From NCBI GenBank assembly GCA_015657535.1, contig JADHZB010001485.1, positions 1-64,000 on the forward strand: DNA of 64,000 nucleotides. Direction: 5' to 3'. The translations under genes were made by a program, and so were the position numbers. The notes under the pieces were generated by a model. It did no database searches and was not told the DNA's origin. It was given only the letters and a program-made list of their open reading frames with translations. Every line of letters begins with the position of its first letter. Position 1 is the stretch's first letter. This DNA comes from Nephromyces sp. MM_2019 (Eukaryota; Apicomplexa; Aconoidasida; Nephromycida). Below, in pieces: positions 28,201 to 39,285 of the stretch.

Positions 28201-31200
28201 TAGATAATTGATGAGCAATATTTGAAAGCAAGCAGCATCACCATCACATTTTCAACTTTTGCTCAAGTATGTCTTCCAGAGTATTCACCTCAATACCAGA
28301 AAAAAAAATCACGCTGCACACACAGAGGCATCAAAATTGCATGTAAAGTTTAATACCTGCGAGAGAGCATCTTCATCCTAGGGATGGGAGTCTCATCCCA
28401 GTGGCAGCTTGCCTATATATTAGAAAAAGCAGGGGAAAACAGTGAAGTGAGAATTCATCACACTTTATAGCTTGCATACTCCATTTAAAAAGTCTTCGGC
28501 GGCTATATGAAAAAAACACACAGGACGGCACTTTAACAAGCATTTTCTTCAGGAGAAAAACCATATTTTTCATTCGAATTGGGCAAGCAAAAGAAGAAAA
28601 GGCAGCTTTCCATACTATTTCTAGCAAAAGTTGCGGAGAAAGCCCCCTCATATCTGTTGTGTGTGCAGGCTTAAGTCGTGTAGACGTTTACGCCTACTCA
28701 TTATTTTACTGTATAAAGCATTTTTCGGTGTGAAAAAAATAACACACACATGTCTTGGGAAACTCTTGTATTGAAGCACTAGATAATGATAGCAGGGCAG
28801 AGAGCTCAGCTAAAACTACTGAACACACACACACACTACAATGCCCATAGATAAGATACTGAAATGCTGCAAACTAGAAGCATGCTCAAGACGAAGCATT
28901 CCTTTCAAAACCTATAAAGCTAAACATGAAAAGCAACACATCCACAAAGCAACTGCACAGTATAAACAAAAGCAGCAGACAAGAGCGAAAGCATCAACAA
29001 GCATAGAAACACACACACACACACACACACAAACTATGCTTTCGCATCTTTCTATGTGTGTGCTGAAAACCAACCTTTGAATGACGGAGGGAAGTAGTAA
29101 AAGAAGCAGGTAAAGCATAATTCTTTGGAACTCCCTTGGCAACTGAAACAGGAGCATTTGGGAATTTTGTGCCTGGAGCCACAAAACGAATATCTAAGCC
29201 TTCTGGGCAAAAATCCTATGGAGAAAACAGAGAGTAAAAAGATGCTTAGAAGGTGACTGACAAGGGTTTTAAGCTCAAACGTCAAAATCATAGAAATTTT
29301 GAAAATTTTCTAGAAATCAAACTGTTTTGCAATAATATCAAATAGAAAGAGGAACAGGCAGATCAAACAGGTGAAAAGAGAGTCGAAGAAGGAGGCGAAA
29401 GTGAGCCGCAACAGAGGCGTAAGAAGGGCTTTCAGAGAGTGAAAAACAAAAACAGCGATAACAAAAAAAAGAATCTATTGGGTAAAGGAAGGTCGGGTTT
29501 TTTTGACAAAATACGGGATTTCTTGATGAACTTTTCGACTTTTTGCGTCAAAATTATATATCTTTCGACGAAATTACATATTTTGTTGTGAAATTTGCAG
29601 GAAACTGAGGTTTCTTTGATGAAATTTGAATAAAATTTGGGATTTTTCGCCGGAATTTGGTAGTTTTAGTAAAATTAAAGGATTTCCCCCAAATTTCCGC
29701 AAACATGTGCTTATATTCCCTCCTATTTCCTAGCAAATCCCACTAATTTTCACGAAAATGCAATTTCTTTTGAAAAATCTACTTGATCCTCTTTAGACAC
29801 TATCAAAAACGATAAGAGTGCCTTCTAGGTTATAGAAAAAGCCACATCATAAAAGTTTATTCACTAGCTGCAATCTCTACAACGCTCAGTAACAAGTATA
29901 TCATGAGAAGCTGAAGAAAAAAGCCTACAATCTTCGAGCCAGTCCCCTGAAGAAACCGCCAGCTTTTACAAGTATATATCTCTAGAGGCAACGGCATACA
30001 CAATGCAGCAAACAGAAGAATCCACGCGAGTAAAATTCCATAGATTCTCCGTTAAAAGAGCTTAGGAAACCCACACTGTGTGCGTCATGATATACCGTTA
30101 TTTCAGCGGAAAATCCGACAATATAGCGGAATTGTACAAAGAGAATACTACAAGAAAGTTGGCAGCTTACAGCAAGGCCCATTCAACTAGCTGGAGAGCC
30201 TTACTTTAAAAGATATTGAGAAAAAAAAGATACCACAGAGGCTATTGCCCTGCATAAACTCACACACGCACACACGGATTACAAGAAGCTCAAAACAGAC
30301 ACACACAGGCTTAAATAGGCCGTCAAAAAGTTGCATGCATGAACAAGTGGAAGCATAATAATGCGAAAGAAATACAAGGAAACACACATTGAAGAATAGC
30401 AGGTAATTTAAGTGAGCAACTGCACACAAACTATTAATTTCTAACATTTTGGGATGTAAGCGTGTATTTGGAGTTCATTGGCCACCACTTTTCCCCTGCT
30501 TTCAGAATCATGTGAAGCTTGAGAGTGTGTGTGTGCGACTAGAGAGCATGCGTGTGTGTGTGTGCGCGACCAGAGAGCATGAGTGACCGGGCACAGTGCC
30601 AATTCAAAAGGAAAACTCGCAGCACGAGGCTGAAAAAAACATCATTTCGGCGATTCAAGTATCACACACACAAAAATACAAAAAACATGGGAAAACTTAC
30701 TGTTTCCATCTCGTTTAGCTCATCATAAAGCTGGACAGCCACATCTATGGAATCGCACTCTACTACGGCGAAGTAATACCTACAAAAAAGGGAGAAACAC
30801 AGCTTTTTTCAATAGCCTACGGTATTCAAAACATTCGTAGAATTAGCAGCACCGGTATTACTCATCATCTTAATTTCTGGGATTATCAATAACTAACGCC
30901 AACCCTCTTCATCCAAAAAACCAGTGTGGTGAAAATCAATATGAGCAAAGCATTAACACACACACGAATCTCAAGCATAGATGAAACTGGCAGTAAAAGT
31001 GAAACAAGGGGGTAGGAACACAAGCATAGAATAGGGTGAAATATTAGAAAAACTGCTCAGGAATAAAGAGAGGTTAGTGAAGTAGCAGCAAAGCTATAAA
31101 GCAGTAAAGCTTGAAGATAATCTAATCCTATTAGTTTCCTAAAGAAGAAAAAGAATAAACGACTCTGTAAAATTCATCTCAAAGAAGATAATAACATACT

Positions 31201-34200
31201 AAAATTCCAATAAAAAGTTCGTGTCTAGCGAAAAAAAAAGCTCAGTTATCCTAAATTAATCCAACGCAAAAATGACACAAACACACACACATATACAGAG
31301 ATTTACAGGCACACACAGAGGCTAGGTTAATCTATGAAATACCAAGTTGAAAACCACTAAGCCACATTCAATATATGCAAATAGTTCTTCAAATATACAC
31401 ATATACACTGTTAGTAGATATCAAGCAAAAACGCTCAAATAAACAAAATTCCATCGCTTCCTCCTGCATCCAAACACACACACACATACACACGCATAGA
31501 ATGCCCCACTATTTAACATTTCTTCATTACTCGAGATATAAAACCACTTACATCATACGCTGCTTCTGATAATTCCTCAATTCCTCTTGATGAGCTGCCT
31601 CATGTTCTGCAGTAGACACAGGCTTCACGGTTTTTCCCCCTTTGTAGGAATTCTGAAGCTCTTCCTTCCGCATAGAAGAAATGAGCGCTTCCGCCTGTGT
31701 GTGTTCCTCTCCTTGCTTATGCTCTGCAGCAGGACTTTTTTCTACTTTTGCTGAAAAAGAAGCAGATTCCTTGAAATCAGGCGTTTTCAACGCTGCAGAA
31801 TTGGTAGGGAGAGGTTCTATCTCCTCATTTCTACTTGATCTATCCCCAGTAGTTGAAACCTGCTTGTTAGGGGGATCACGGAGAGCTGCTAAAGTTGAGC
31901 TCACAGTTTTATTGTCAGTGAAAGACGGAGAAGAAAGTCCCTAAAATCAGTCAAATACATCCGATTGAAGGCGAAGATTTTTTGGGGTCCATCAGAGTAG
32001 GAAGAGGAGAAAATAAGTGGGAAATTTTTGGGGGAGCGAGCGAAGTGAAATGGTTTTATTTGTGTTAATTAGGAGAGATAATATTGAAAAACCACATATA
32101 AACGCATAAAAACACCAAAACAGCGGCGAAAAAAGTTGAAGATATAAACGAAACAATGAGGAAGCAGGAATTCAGTTCAAATTTGAAAAAAACGCAACAA
32201 GTCGGCAGTGGAAGCAGAAAAAAAGCAATTTTTTAGCTTAAAAAACAACAAATTTTCACAGCAAAGCAAACATCAAAAGATTTCACAGTTGTAGAAGAGA
32301 AATTGCACCTTTTTGCAGTGAAAAAAACGGAAAAACTACGACATTTCATAGTAAGTAAACAGCCACTTATGTATGCTAGCCAATACATGAATACCGACAA
32401 GTATACAAGATACAATGAAAAATGCACTCATAGAGCTAAAATCTTAATATAACTAAAGCGATACAACTTATGAGTAAGTTAACAAAAAAAAATATGCATA
32501 TAAGGGATAATACGCCATAAAAAAATAAATTCATGTTCACACACACATAATGATAACTACACACACACATAGTGACACCTACATACACACATAGTGACAC
32601 CTACGAAAACACACCAACATACACCACAAAAAAATGCAAAAGTAGCTTCCCATAATATAAAGAGCAGCTTTCTCATGTATACCGTTAAAGATGGGCCCAA
32701 GGAATGCTCCAATTCTAATTGCTTCTGCCCATATTCCGAAGGATAAATAGAGACTACTTTAATGCCACCACCTATACAAGCAAGCCGAGAGCCTTATAAT
32801 CTAGCATAATCACCCTCTAGTATTTTTGCTCTATCCAAGCTCATAAGCAAACAATTACAATAGTTCAGATTCAAATAAAGCGAAAGCTGTCTAGTAGAAG
32901 AAGTATCCTCTTCATACAAAAACCTTCAAGTTACTGCAAAAACTACTAGAAAATTCAAAGTTATCAAACCCTAGACAATATAAAGAACTCACTAAGTTCT
33001 AAGTAAACTTGTAATTAGCATAACGCTGGCTTTTATAGATCAAACGCCGAAATATCCATCTCATATATAATGAGTTTGAAAATGAAAAGAAGAAGACTAA
33101 AACGGAGAGACAAGAAGAGAAAGGGGAAGAGGAAGAAGAAAACAAAGAAAGAAGACGAAAACGAAGAAAAAAAAAAAGATTCGCATCAAACGGAGGAATA
33201 AGAAAAAAAATCAAAAAAAAGTAAGACATCAAAGAAGAGGAAGTAGAGTAGAAGAAGCAGCAGCAGCAAAAATAAAGAGACTGCCTTCAAGAATCCGTTA
33301 TTCGGCCTACTACCCCCTATTCGGAAGGTTAAATCTAACACAATGAAGAAAAAGGTAGCAATATCCATCCTCTTTGCAATTGAAAAAAACATGGCAAAAA
33401 CACCCTGGAAGCTACCAAGTTACGATATTTTCCCAAAAAAACGGAGAATCACTAGTTTCTAGTCAGCCGCAACACACCTGAAGAGTTGGGAGCTAATAGC
33501 CTCTTTCTAGACTGCAAAAGCCCATTGGCTTTCACAAATGATTGGAAGATCATCATTATATCCGTCGCTGAAAGAACGTCCCAATTACAGCCCAAAACAG
33601 CTAGAGTTGATGAGAATTCTTCGCCCTGGAGGTAGAAGTGGAGAACGAGGATGAAGGAGGGTTTATGCTGCTGAGGAGGAAGATATTTAGAGCGAGTATT
33701 CGCAGGAGAAAGGTTAGCATATTCGTATGCTTGCATAATTTTATGTTTTTAGAGCAAATTTCATTCAATCATCGCATAAGAACAGCGATGGAGGGTCTGA
33801 TGTTGGAGCATTAATTACAGCAATTAGAGGATGCTGCTATAGAAGACTTGAAGAAAAGGCAGATTTCACAATTTTTGTAGAACTAAACAAAACGAAAAAG
33901 CAGAAAAAACGCAGCAAATAAAACTGGGAAAACTTCTATAAAAGCATTGAAAGATAATTAATGCAACGAAACAAAGAAAAAGCAGGAAAAAGGCAGCAAA
34001 CACTACCATTCTGCTAGAAGCCTTCGCAAAGTACATGAGAAAATCGCCAAAAAAGCTTGAATGTATGTCCTCAAGCATTTGAATACATAATCATTTTAGT
34101 TTTTTATATCTTTCTACGCTGTAAAAAAAAGCCAATCGAAAAAAAATTACTTAATTAACTTCTAATTTTACATTAAAAGAAGATTTGCATGCCCACTCTT

Positions 34201-36709
34201 ACGAAGGCCATATTTTCAGCAGAATGAAAAATACCACAGAAGCAGAAAAATAATACTAAAAACAAAGAAAAATAAAAGATGCAGAAAGTGAGCAAGAAAT
34301 CAAGGAAAAGTATAGCAGCCGGCAATACGTATATCTATGCTTTTTCTGGGAAAAAAGTCACTTTTTAAGTTTTTCAACGAGAAAATATAACACCATGAAG
34401 AAGATTAGTGTAGAGAAAACAAATATTTTCCTCCTCATTTCGCTCTCCAGTTGAGGCGAAAAATGAAGCTTTAGAATGAGGAGCTCATTCTATAGCTTTT
34501 TAAAAAAAACAGTGAAATACACACATCGAAGCATCAAATCTCTCAAAAAGTGTAAGTCATTGCGAAAAAAAACGCAGGCCAATGAGTAGCTGCATCCTAG
34601 GAAGCAATCTATATAATAAGTTTCTTTATATGTATATGAGGTATCAAATGCACACACCGGAAGGCCTGTAGAAATGGCTAAACACGGTTGAAAAAGTAGG
34701 TTAACACCACATTAGAATAGAATAGCTTCAAAGTAAATACTTCTTCTTCATCTTCCTCAAGTTCCGAGATTTTAAAGCAAAAACACCAAAATATTTGGGA
34801 ATTAAAGAATTCATAAAGTTGGTATTAACGAAAAAAAATCTACACAGACTAGCCTCCTCACAGCTTCGGCTAGCTATTAGTCATTTAGTCACTAGTTTCT
34901 GTATCTAGAAAGCAAGCAACACACAAAGGACAAAAAATACATGTTTTTCATGCATCAAAGGGTCCTCTCCGACTAGCTGGTAAGGGCATGCGTGCATACG
35001 CACACATTTGGTCAAACACTGTGGCTTGTGTGTTTCGCAGAAATTCACACGTTAAAAGTTCATCTCTACTAAGGTATTGAAAGCTAATGTGAGGCTTATG
35101 CCTTTCTCTGCTCTACGCTGAGAATAACTGCTTGAAAAACCAATGTCATCTTTCTTTTGAAATTTTTTCAAATCTAAAAAGCTGCTTTCAGCAGCCTGAA
35201 TCATATTCATCACAAAACTAACCATGGATGAGGGAGCAATGGCTTCTCTTGGGTCTACAAATGATGTTCCTGAAGTTTCAAGGTGATTTGCATCATCATC
35301 CTTGTTCTCGCTAGAATCTGAACTTTCTCCTTCTGACAAATCTTCAACCTAATCAATGCAATTTAGTGAGAGTTAATACATACTGATAGAGAAAGAAACA
35401 CTCTAAGAGAAAATACACAAAATAAAGCAGCAGCATTGAAAAATTGCAAAAAAAATTGAACAAGTAGAGATTTTGTGCAACCCTTGTAAACCCTGGAATA
35501 ATAATAAAAAATGCCTTACCCCATCTTCTTCCTCCTCTTTAGACTCATTGCCCACCGCAAAATATCTTTCCTTAACTTCTTCAGCATTCTCAGAAGGATC
35601 TGAATCATAGAAAAAAGGCAAATTGCATAGGCCGAAATGTAGCCACCTTTAGTAAGAGCGAAATTATAGTGCTTGCTCTCTATCCGTAGTACCAAGACAA
35701 AATCAGCAAAAATGAAAGAGGAGAGTGTCATTCAAGGCTCAATACTGTGGCTGTGATCATCGTTACCGTCTACTCTACTTGATAATGATGTATTATTGAC
35801 TGAAGCTTGTATAGCAAAACAAACAGGGAAATCGACAGCGAGGACTCAAAATTATATTATAATAGCAAATTAAAGAGGGCGATGATTCAGAAATAACATT
35901 CAATATGCTATAGTTTCTTGCTAGGAGTATTTCCCAAGACTAGGATTTTATATATCTCAATATTATTGAGAAACTCTACGGCGCAGTCTGTGCAAAAGGC
36001 TGCTCTATTTTCGATAATTAAAGCGTCATAATGAGATGCTCTTTTTGTTGTTGCAAAAACGTACATATACATAAAAACCAGCATATTTGTACTTTCATTT
36101 TTATATATACACATCTTCAAATTGCATTAAGCAGTTATATCTTTGTTTCATCTATAATCTTTTGTGATAAAATCTCCCACCAACAGCCTCAAAGTCCAAA
36201 TGCTCACCAAGTGTGTCTTCGCTCTGCCCGATATTCTTTGTAAGCTGCGTTACCTTGAGAACATCTGAAAATTCTTTTTTTAATTTTTTGACTTTTTGAC
36301 TCGCTTGCGATGGTTTACCCTCGTTTTGCCGCTTGGTGGCATCCTCATCCGCATAATAATAACTGCTCAGATCGTCCAGCTGCGATTTTAAAGCTTCACG
36401 TGGTCTTCCGTAAGGGTCGACAGTTGCTAAACGGTCATTTTTAAAAGCATTAGACTTCAATATCTTTGAAAACCTCTCATCTAGCTGTATCTTCTTCTTT
36501 TTGAAAGAAAGCTTTTTGAAACGAGGGTCAGAGGTTGTATCATACCGGGAATCGTAGCGCACTTCAAACTTTTTGCCGCCTTGTTTGTTGGCATTGTTGA
36601 AGATAATTGGCTCGGCGTCTCCATCGCGGCCGTTTATCTTTGAAGAAAAAGCAGCACTCAGACTTTTTTCCTTCACATCAGCCCGCTTATCATTTCGCTT
36701 TTTTCCCAT
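22220..36709 (-). CDS. ESF1: ESF1 homologue, nucleolar pre-rRNA processing factor
   Basis: Complete 15-exon gene: 36208-36709, 35520-35599, 35223-35348, 33478-33625, 32683-32771, 31552-31940, 30701-30779, 29075-29215, 28357-28412, 26505-26721, 25541-25716, 25042-25150, 24154-24309, 23016-23096, 22220-22291. Lengths sum to 807 codons with every phase matching; the human protein is about 850 residues. Family landmarks in order: N-terminal DPRFKKLSFKKKKIQLDERF, acidic region, LAVLGCNWDVLSATDIM, KVVSIYPSEYG, YYFAVVECDS, GLDIRFVAP, CHWDETPIPRMKMLSRRF, MDLDAYLASD, a Lys-rich stretch, RFGKLFTDPEFAIDPTNPNF and a basic C-terminal tail. ESF1 acts in early 18S rRNA maturation in the nucleolus. The third exon could instead run on to a later donor near 35064. 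Start is the ATG MGKKRND at 36709, which faces a plus-strand gene about 220 bp away. Confidence 0.93.
22428..22507. repeat. 47-bp direct repeat pair
   Basis: The sequence cacttggayc followed by aaaatcactayaagccagag occurs at 22428 and 22475. Both copies sit in the last ESF1 intron. Confidence 0.85.
25321..25395. repeat. 39-bp direct repeat pair
   Basis: Two near-identical copies of catctcttgaag followed by gcttatc.ctatat, starting at 25321 and 25360, in an ESF1 intron. Confidence 0.85.
29008..29032. repeat. (AC)n microsatellite
   Basis: About 12 AC units in the ESF1 intron downstream (coding sense) of exon 29075-29215. Confidence 0.95.
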
Positions 36710-36931
36710 GTTGCTTCCCTCTTTCAGAGAAAAAAATTAAAAAAGAAACAGCGACTCCAAGCAGCAAATCAAGCGACCATCAAGTATAGTAACAGATATT
36801 CCAGTGACTGCGAGGCATCGAAGACAGCGTTAAAGGTCTCTACATTCATCGGGTCTTACTGATTACAGCTTCGGAAGAGCGCTTGGCAGTCTCACTCAGA
36901 ATATAGCAGTGTAGGTGTAGTAATACCAACA
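36710..36931. promoter_or_regulatory. putative divergent promoter between ESF1 and a plus-strand gene
   Basis: About 220 bp separate the ESF1 start codon (minus) from a possible plus-strand ATG at 36932 (MKEVRALSEEAIHTFF, donor after 36990). No specific element was identified. The role is inferred from the divergent starts alone. Confidence 0.35.
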
Positions 36932-37540
36932 ATGAAGGAGGTTCGGGCATTAAGCGAAGAAGCCATTCATACTTTCTTCTATTGCAAAGGGTAAAAGGCA
37001 AAATAACAGTAAGACTTTCGCAACCTGTGGAATGCAGTATTGAGAAAGCTGTTGTATAAAGTATAGCCTATCGCTACAAAAGCCGCAAACACGAATAAAC
37101 TCGGTGTAGTCCCCATGGATACCTCGGATATGCGATACAGGAAAGATTATTCCCTCATGATAGCACAACCTAGAAACCAAACTTGCACATAAGATAGCTT
37201 CTCACGGCGCAAATACATTAGGACGTTACTTGGAAAGTTTGTATTACAGTACCGCAATTAGCTCATAAAAGCAATGCTGAGCTCTCCCGGAAGCTGCAAC
37301 GTATCCAATTAATGGTATTTGTCTTTTGCATTCAGCAAGCTCAAGCAAGTCTATCATACTTGCTGACCATAGGTACGACCTTACAAGGGAAGTCGTACAT
37401 GCAAGATGCTATGGAAATGTACCGTGAAGCTGCTGAGTTGAAGATGCAATGGATAAGCGAGCTAGGCAAGCTGCAGCTTGCCTGTGGGAGTCAATCAGCT
37501 AGTCGATATAATCGCAGTAATTCATATCAAAAGGAGTTAC
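36932..37540 (+). CDS. unknown plus-strand gene, helical segment
   Basis: The best exon starts at 37250 after gtattacag and stays open to about 37540. It encodes a charged helical segment (KSNAELSRKLQRIQL, YMQDAMEMYREAAELKMQW). An optional 21-nt stretch at 37315-37335 has GT..AG ends and no stop, so it could be kept or removed without changing frame. A possible first exon is 36932-36990. Another open piece near 37.07-37.19 kb contains KLGVVPMDTSDMRYRKDYS. The joins between these are not resolved and no family is recognised. Confidence 0.45.
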
Positions 37541-37593
37541 ACATAGGTCGCGTAAAGCCCTCATACTGTTTCCTGATTATAGTTGAGAACTGC

Positions 37594-38688
37594 CTATTGC
37601 AACTTTTTATTGGAGCTACGAGCAACACTTGTACTACTATACATTTCAGAACTCCAAAGGAACAGAGTATCAAGATTTTCATTCGCCCATAATGTTTGCA
37701 AACTATTCAAGTCTAAATCAGGGTTTTCATTAGTCCATATCACTTGCAAACTACTCAAATCTACAATAGTCTCATTGTGGTTGAGGGTGAGTAAAGAAAT
37801 CACAGAATTCTTTTAGTAGCTCGGCGAGTTTTCTGCGCTTGTCGAACTACATTGCCTCCAGGGTTGCTGGTCATCGAGTGTAGACTATGCTATACCCCTA
37901 GCTGCACAACGTTGCAATGAAACGTAGCAAAATATTGCATGTGCAAAAATTAAAAGCGGTATTTTGCTTGGGCGAATCCATAACGAAGGCATTCCAATTC
38001 ATCCCAAGCTACGAGGATTAGTCCCAGCTACTCGTAAACTATGATGTTACGTGGCACAACAGTGTCGATTACAATGTCAATCTTCGATAGAACTCTTATA
38101 TTCAGTGCTATCCTTTGTTCTCATGTCGAGGCAAGCTCTGGATTTTTTTCAAATTAATGCATGCTAAATAGTTAAATTTTACAGCGTGTACTATAGTATG
38201 ATTAGATTCCCATCACGACACGCATGATGTAAATCAGGATATATTCAGCAGGCACTACAGTAGGCGCTCAGAAAAAAAATTCCGCTAATACCTATCAGCC
38301 ACCAGTATACGCAGCTGCAACTAAAATTCTGACTTCTATATTATAGAAAAGAACACAGGAATGAAAATTTTACGTATCTCAGCTCATGATGCATATAGTG
38401 CTTCCTTCAATTGTTAAATTGAACTTTAAATGTAGATATCAACAATCGATGAATAGCACGAATTGGGTACCACTTTCAGATGCATTCAATTTTGTACCTA
38501 ACGGTGCGAATATGCACTAATTTTCCCCAAGGAAAGCTCCACAAAGTAAAGAATTCAAAGGAGCTAAATACATACTGATTTGCTGCGTCACTCAGCACAG
38601 GAATACGCAGTGCCCCAACGAACGTTAATACAAGAGTCGCGGAAAAGCACTTAGCCGCAAATGAATAGATGTGTAACATATGCAGCAT
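37594..38688 (-). CDS. possible secreted leucine-rich-repeat-like protein
   Basis: A minus-strand ATG at 38688 opens with a hydrophobic stretch (CFSATLVLTFVGALRIP) and runs to a gtatgtattt donor near 38573, as a signal-peptide exon would. At 37.65-37.80 kb the same strand holds two 16-residue units, DLSSLQVIWTNENPDL and DLNSLQTLWANENLDT, spaced like leucine-rich repeats. Whether the two pieces belong to one transcript was not resolved. The plus strand is also open across the repeat. Confidence 0.35.
37651..37752. repeat. 48-bp tandem duplication (LRR-like unit)
   Basis: On the minus strand gatttgagtagtttgcaagt is followed 48 bp later by gacttgaatagtttgcaaac, each then reading tggRctaatgaaaa or close. 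The copies match at most positions. Confidence 0.75.
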
Positions 38689-39285
38689 TAAAACTGAAAA
38701 ATACAGATTAATCGTTACGATAAGAATTTTTTTACATTGCCAATTTGTTCTAGCTTGATTTATTCACACAATACAAAATGACAGTAATGCGTTCCACAGT
38801 ACCTCAGCGCCATATGTTAAACGCGAGTGTTAACTTTTTTCATAAAGTATAGGATGCAATTCAAGAATGCAGCGTCATCTGCTGGGTATCGTCCCTGCAA
38901 ATTCAGCGTTGAAGAAAAGTTGAAAATTGTGAAGTTTTTTCTTCATCTTTAACCACAAGTGATGTTAGAAACAGGATATATGAATTAGCGTTTATTGGCG
39001 GCAAAAGCACTGAGTTTTTTTTTCTTGAAGAATTCGTGCAAAAATTGTGCAAGTATCATCAGGTATGCATCTTAACGTTATACCAATCATTACTGCTTCT
39101 GATAACACTGCCACTGAGCCTTTTTAGGCAGCGTAAGTAGCCTTTGCGCACTAGGTATATACATTAGTAGTATGCGGCATTCAGCCAAAACCTACAAGAG
39201 GAGGACCCGTTGTATACTTAATAATTATCCCCACCTCTTTTATCAAAGTTATTCTGATATTATATTCATGTAGCTGCACTGCGTT

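Noticed and set aside
35064..35222. Extension of the third ESF1 exon to a later donor
   Set aside because: The frame stays open, but the earlier GTTAGT donor places the acidic region directly before the conserved LAVLGCNWD segment, as in other ESF1 proteins.
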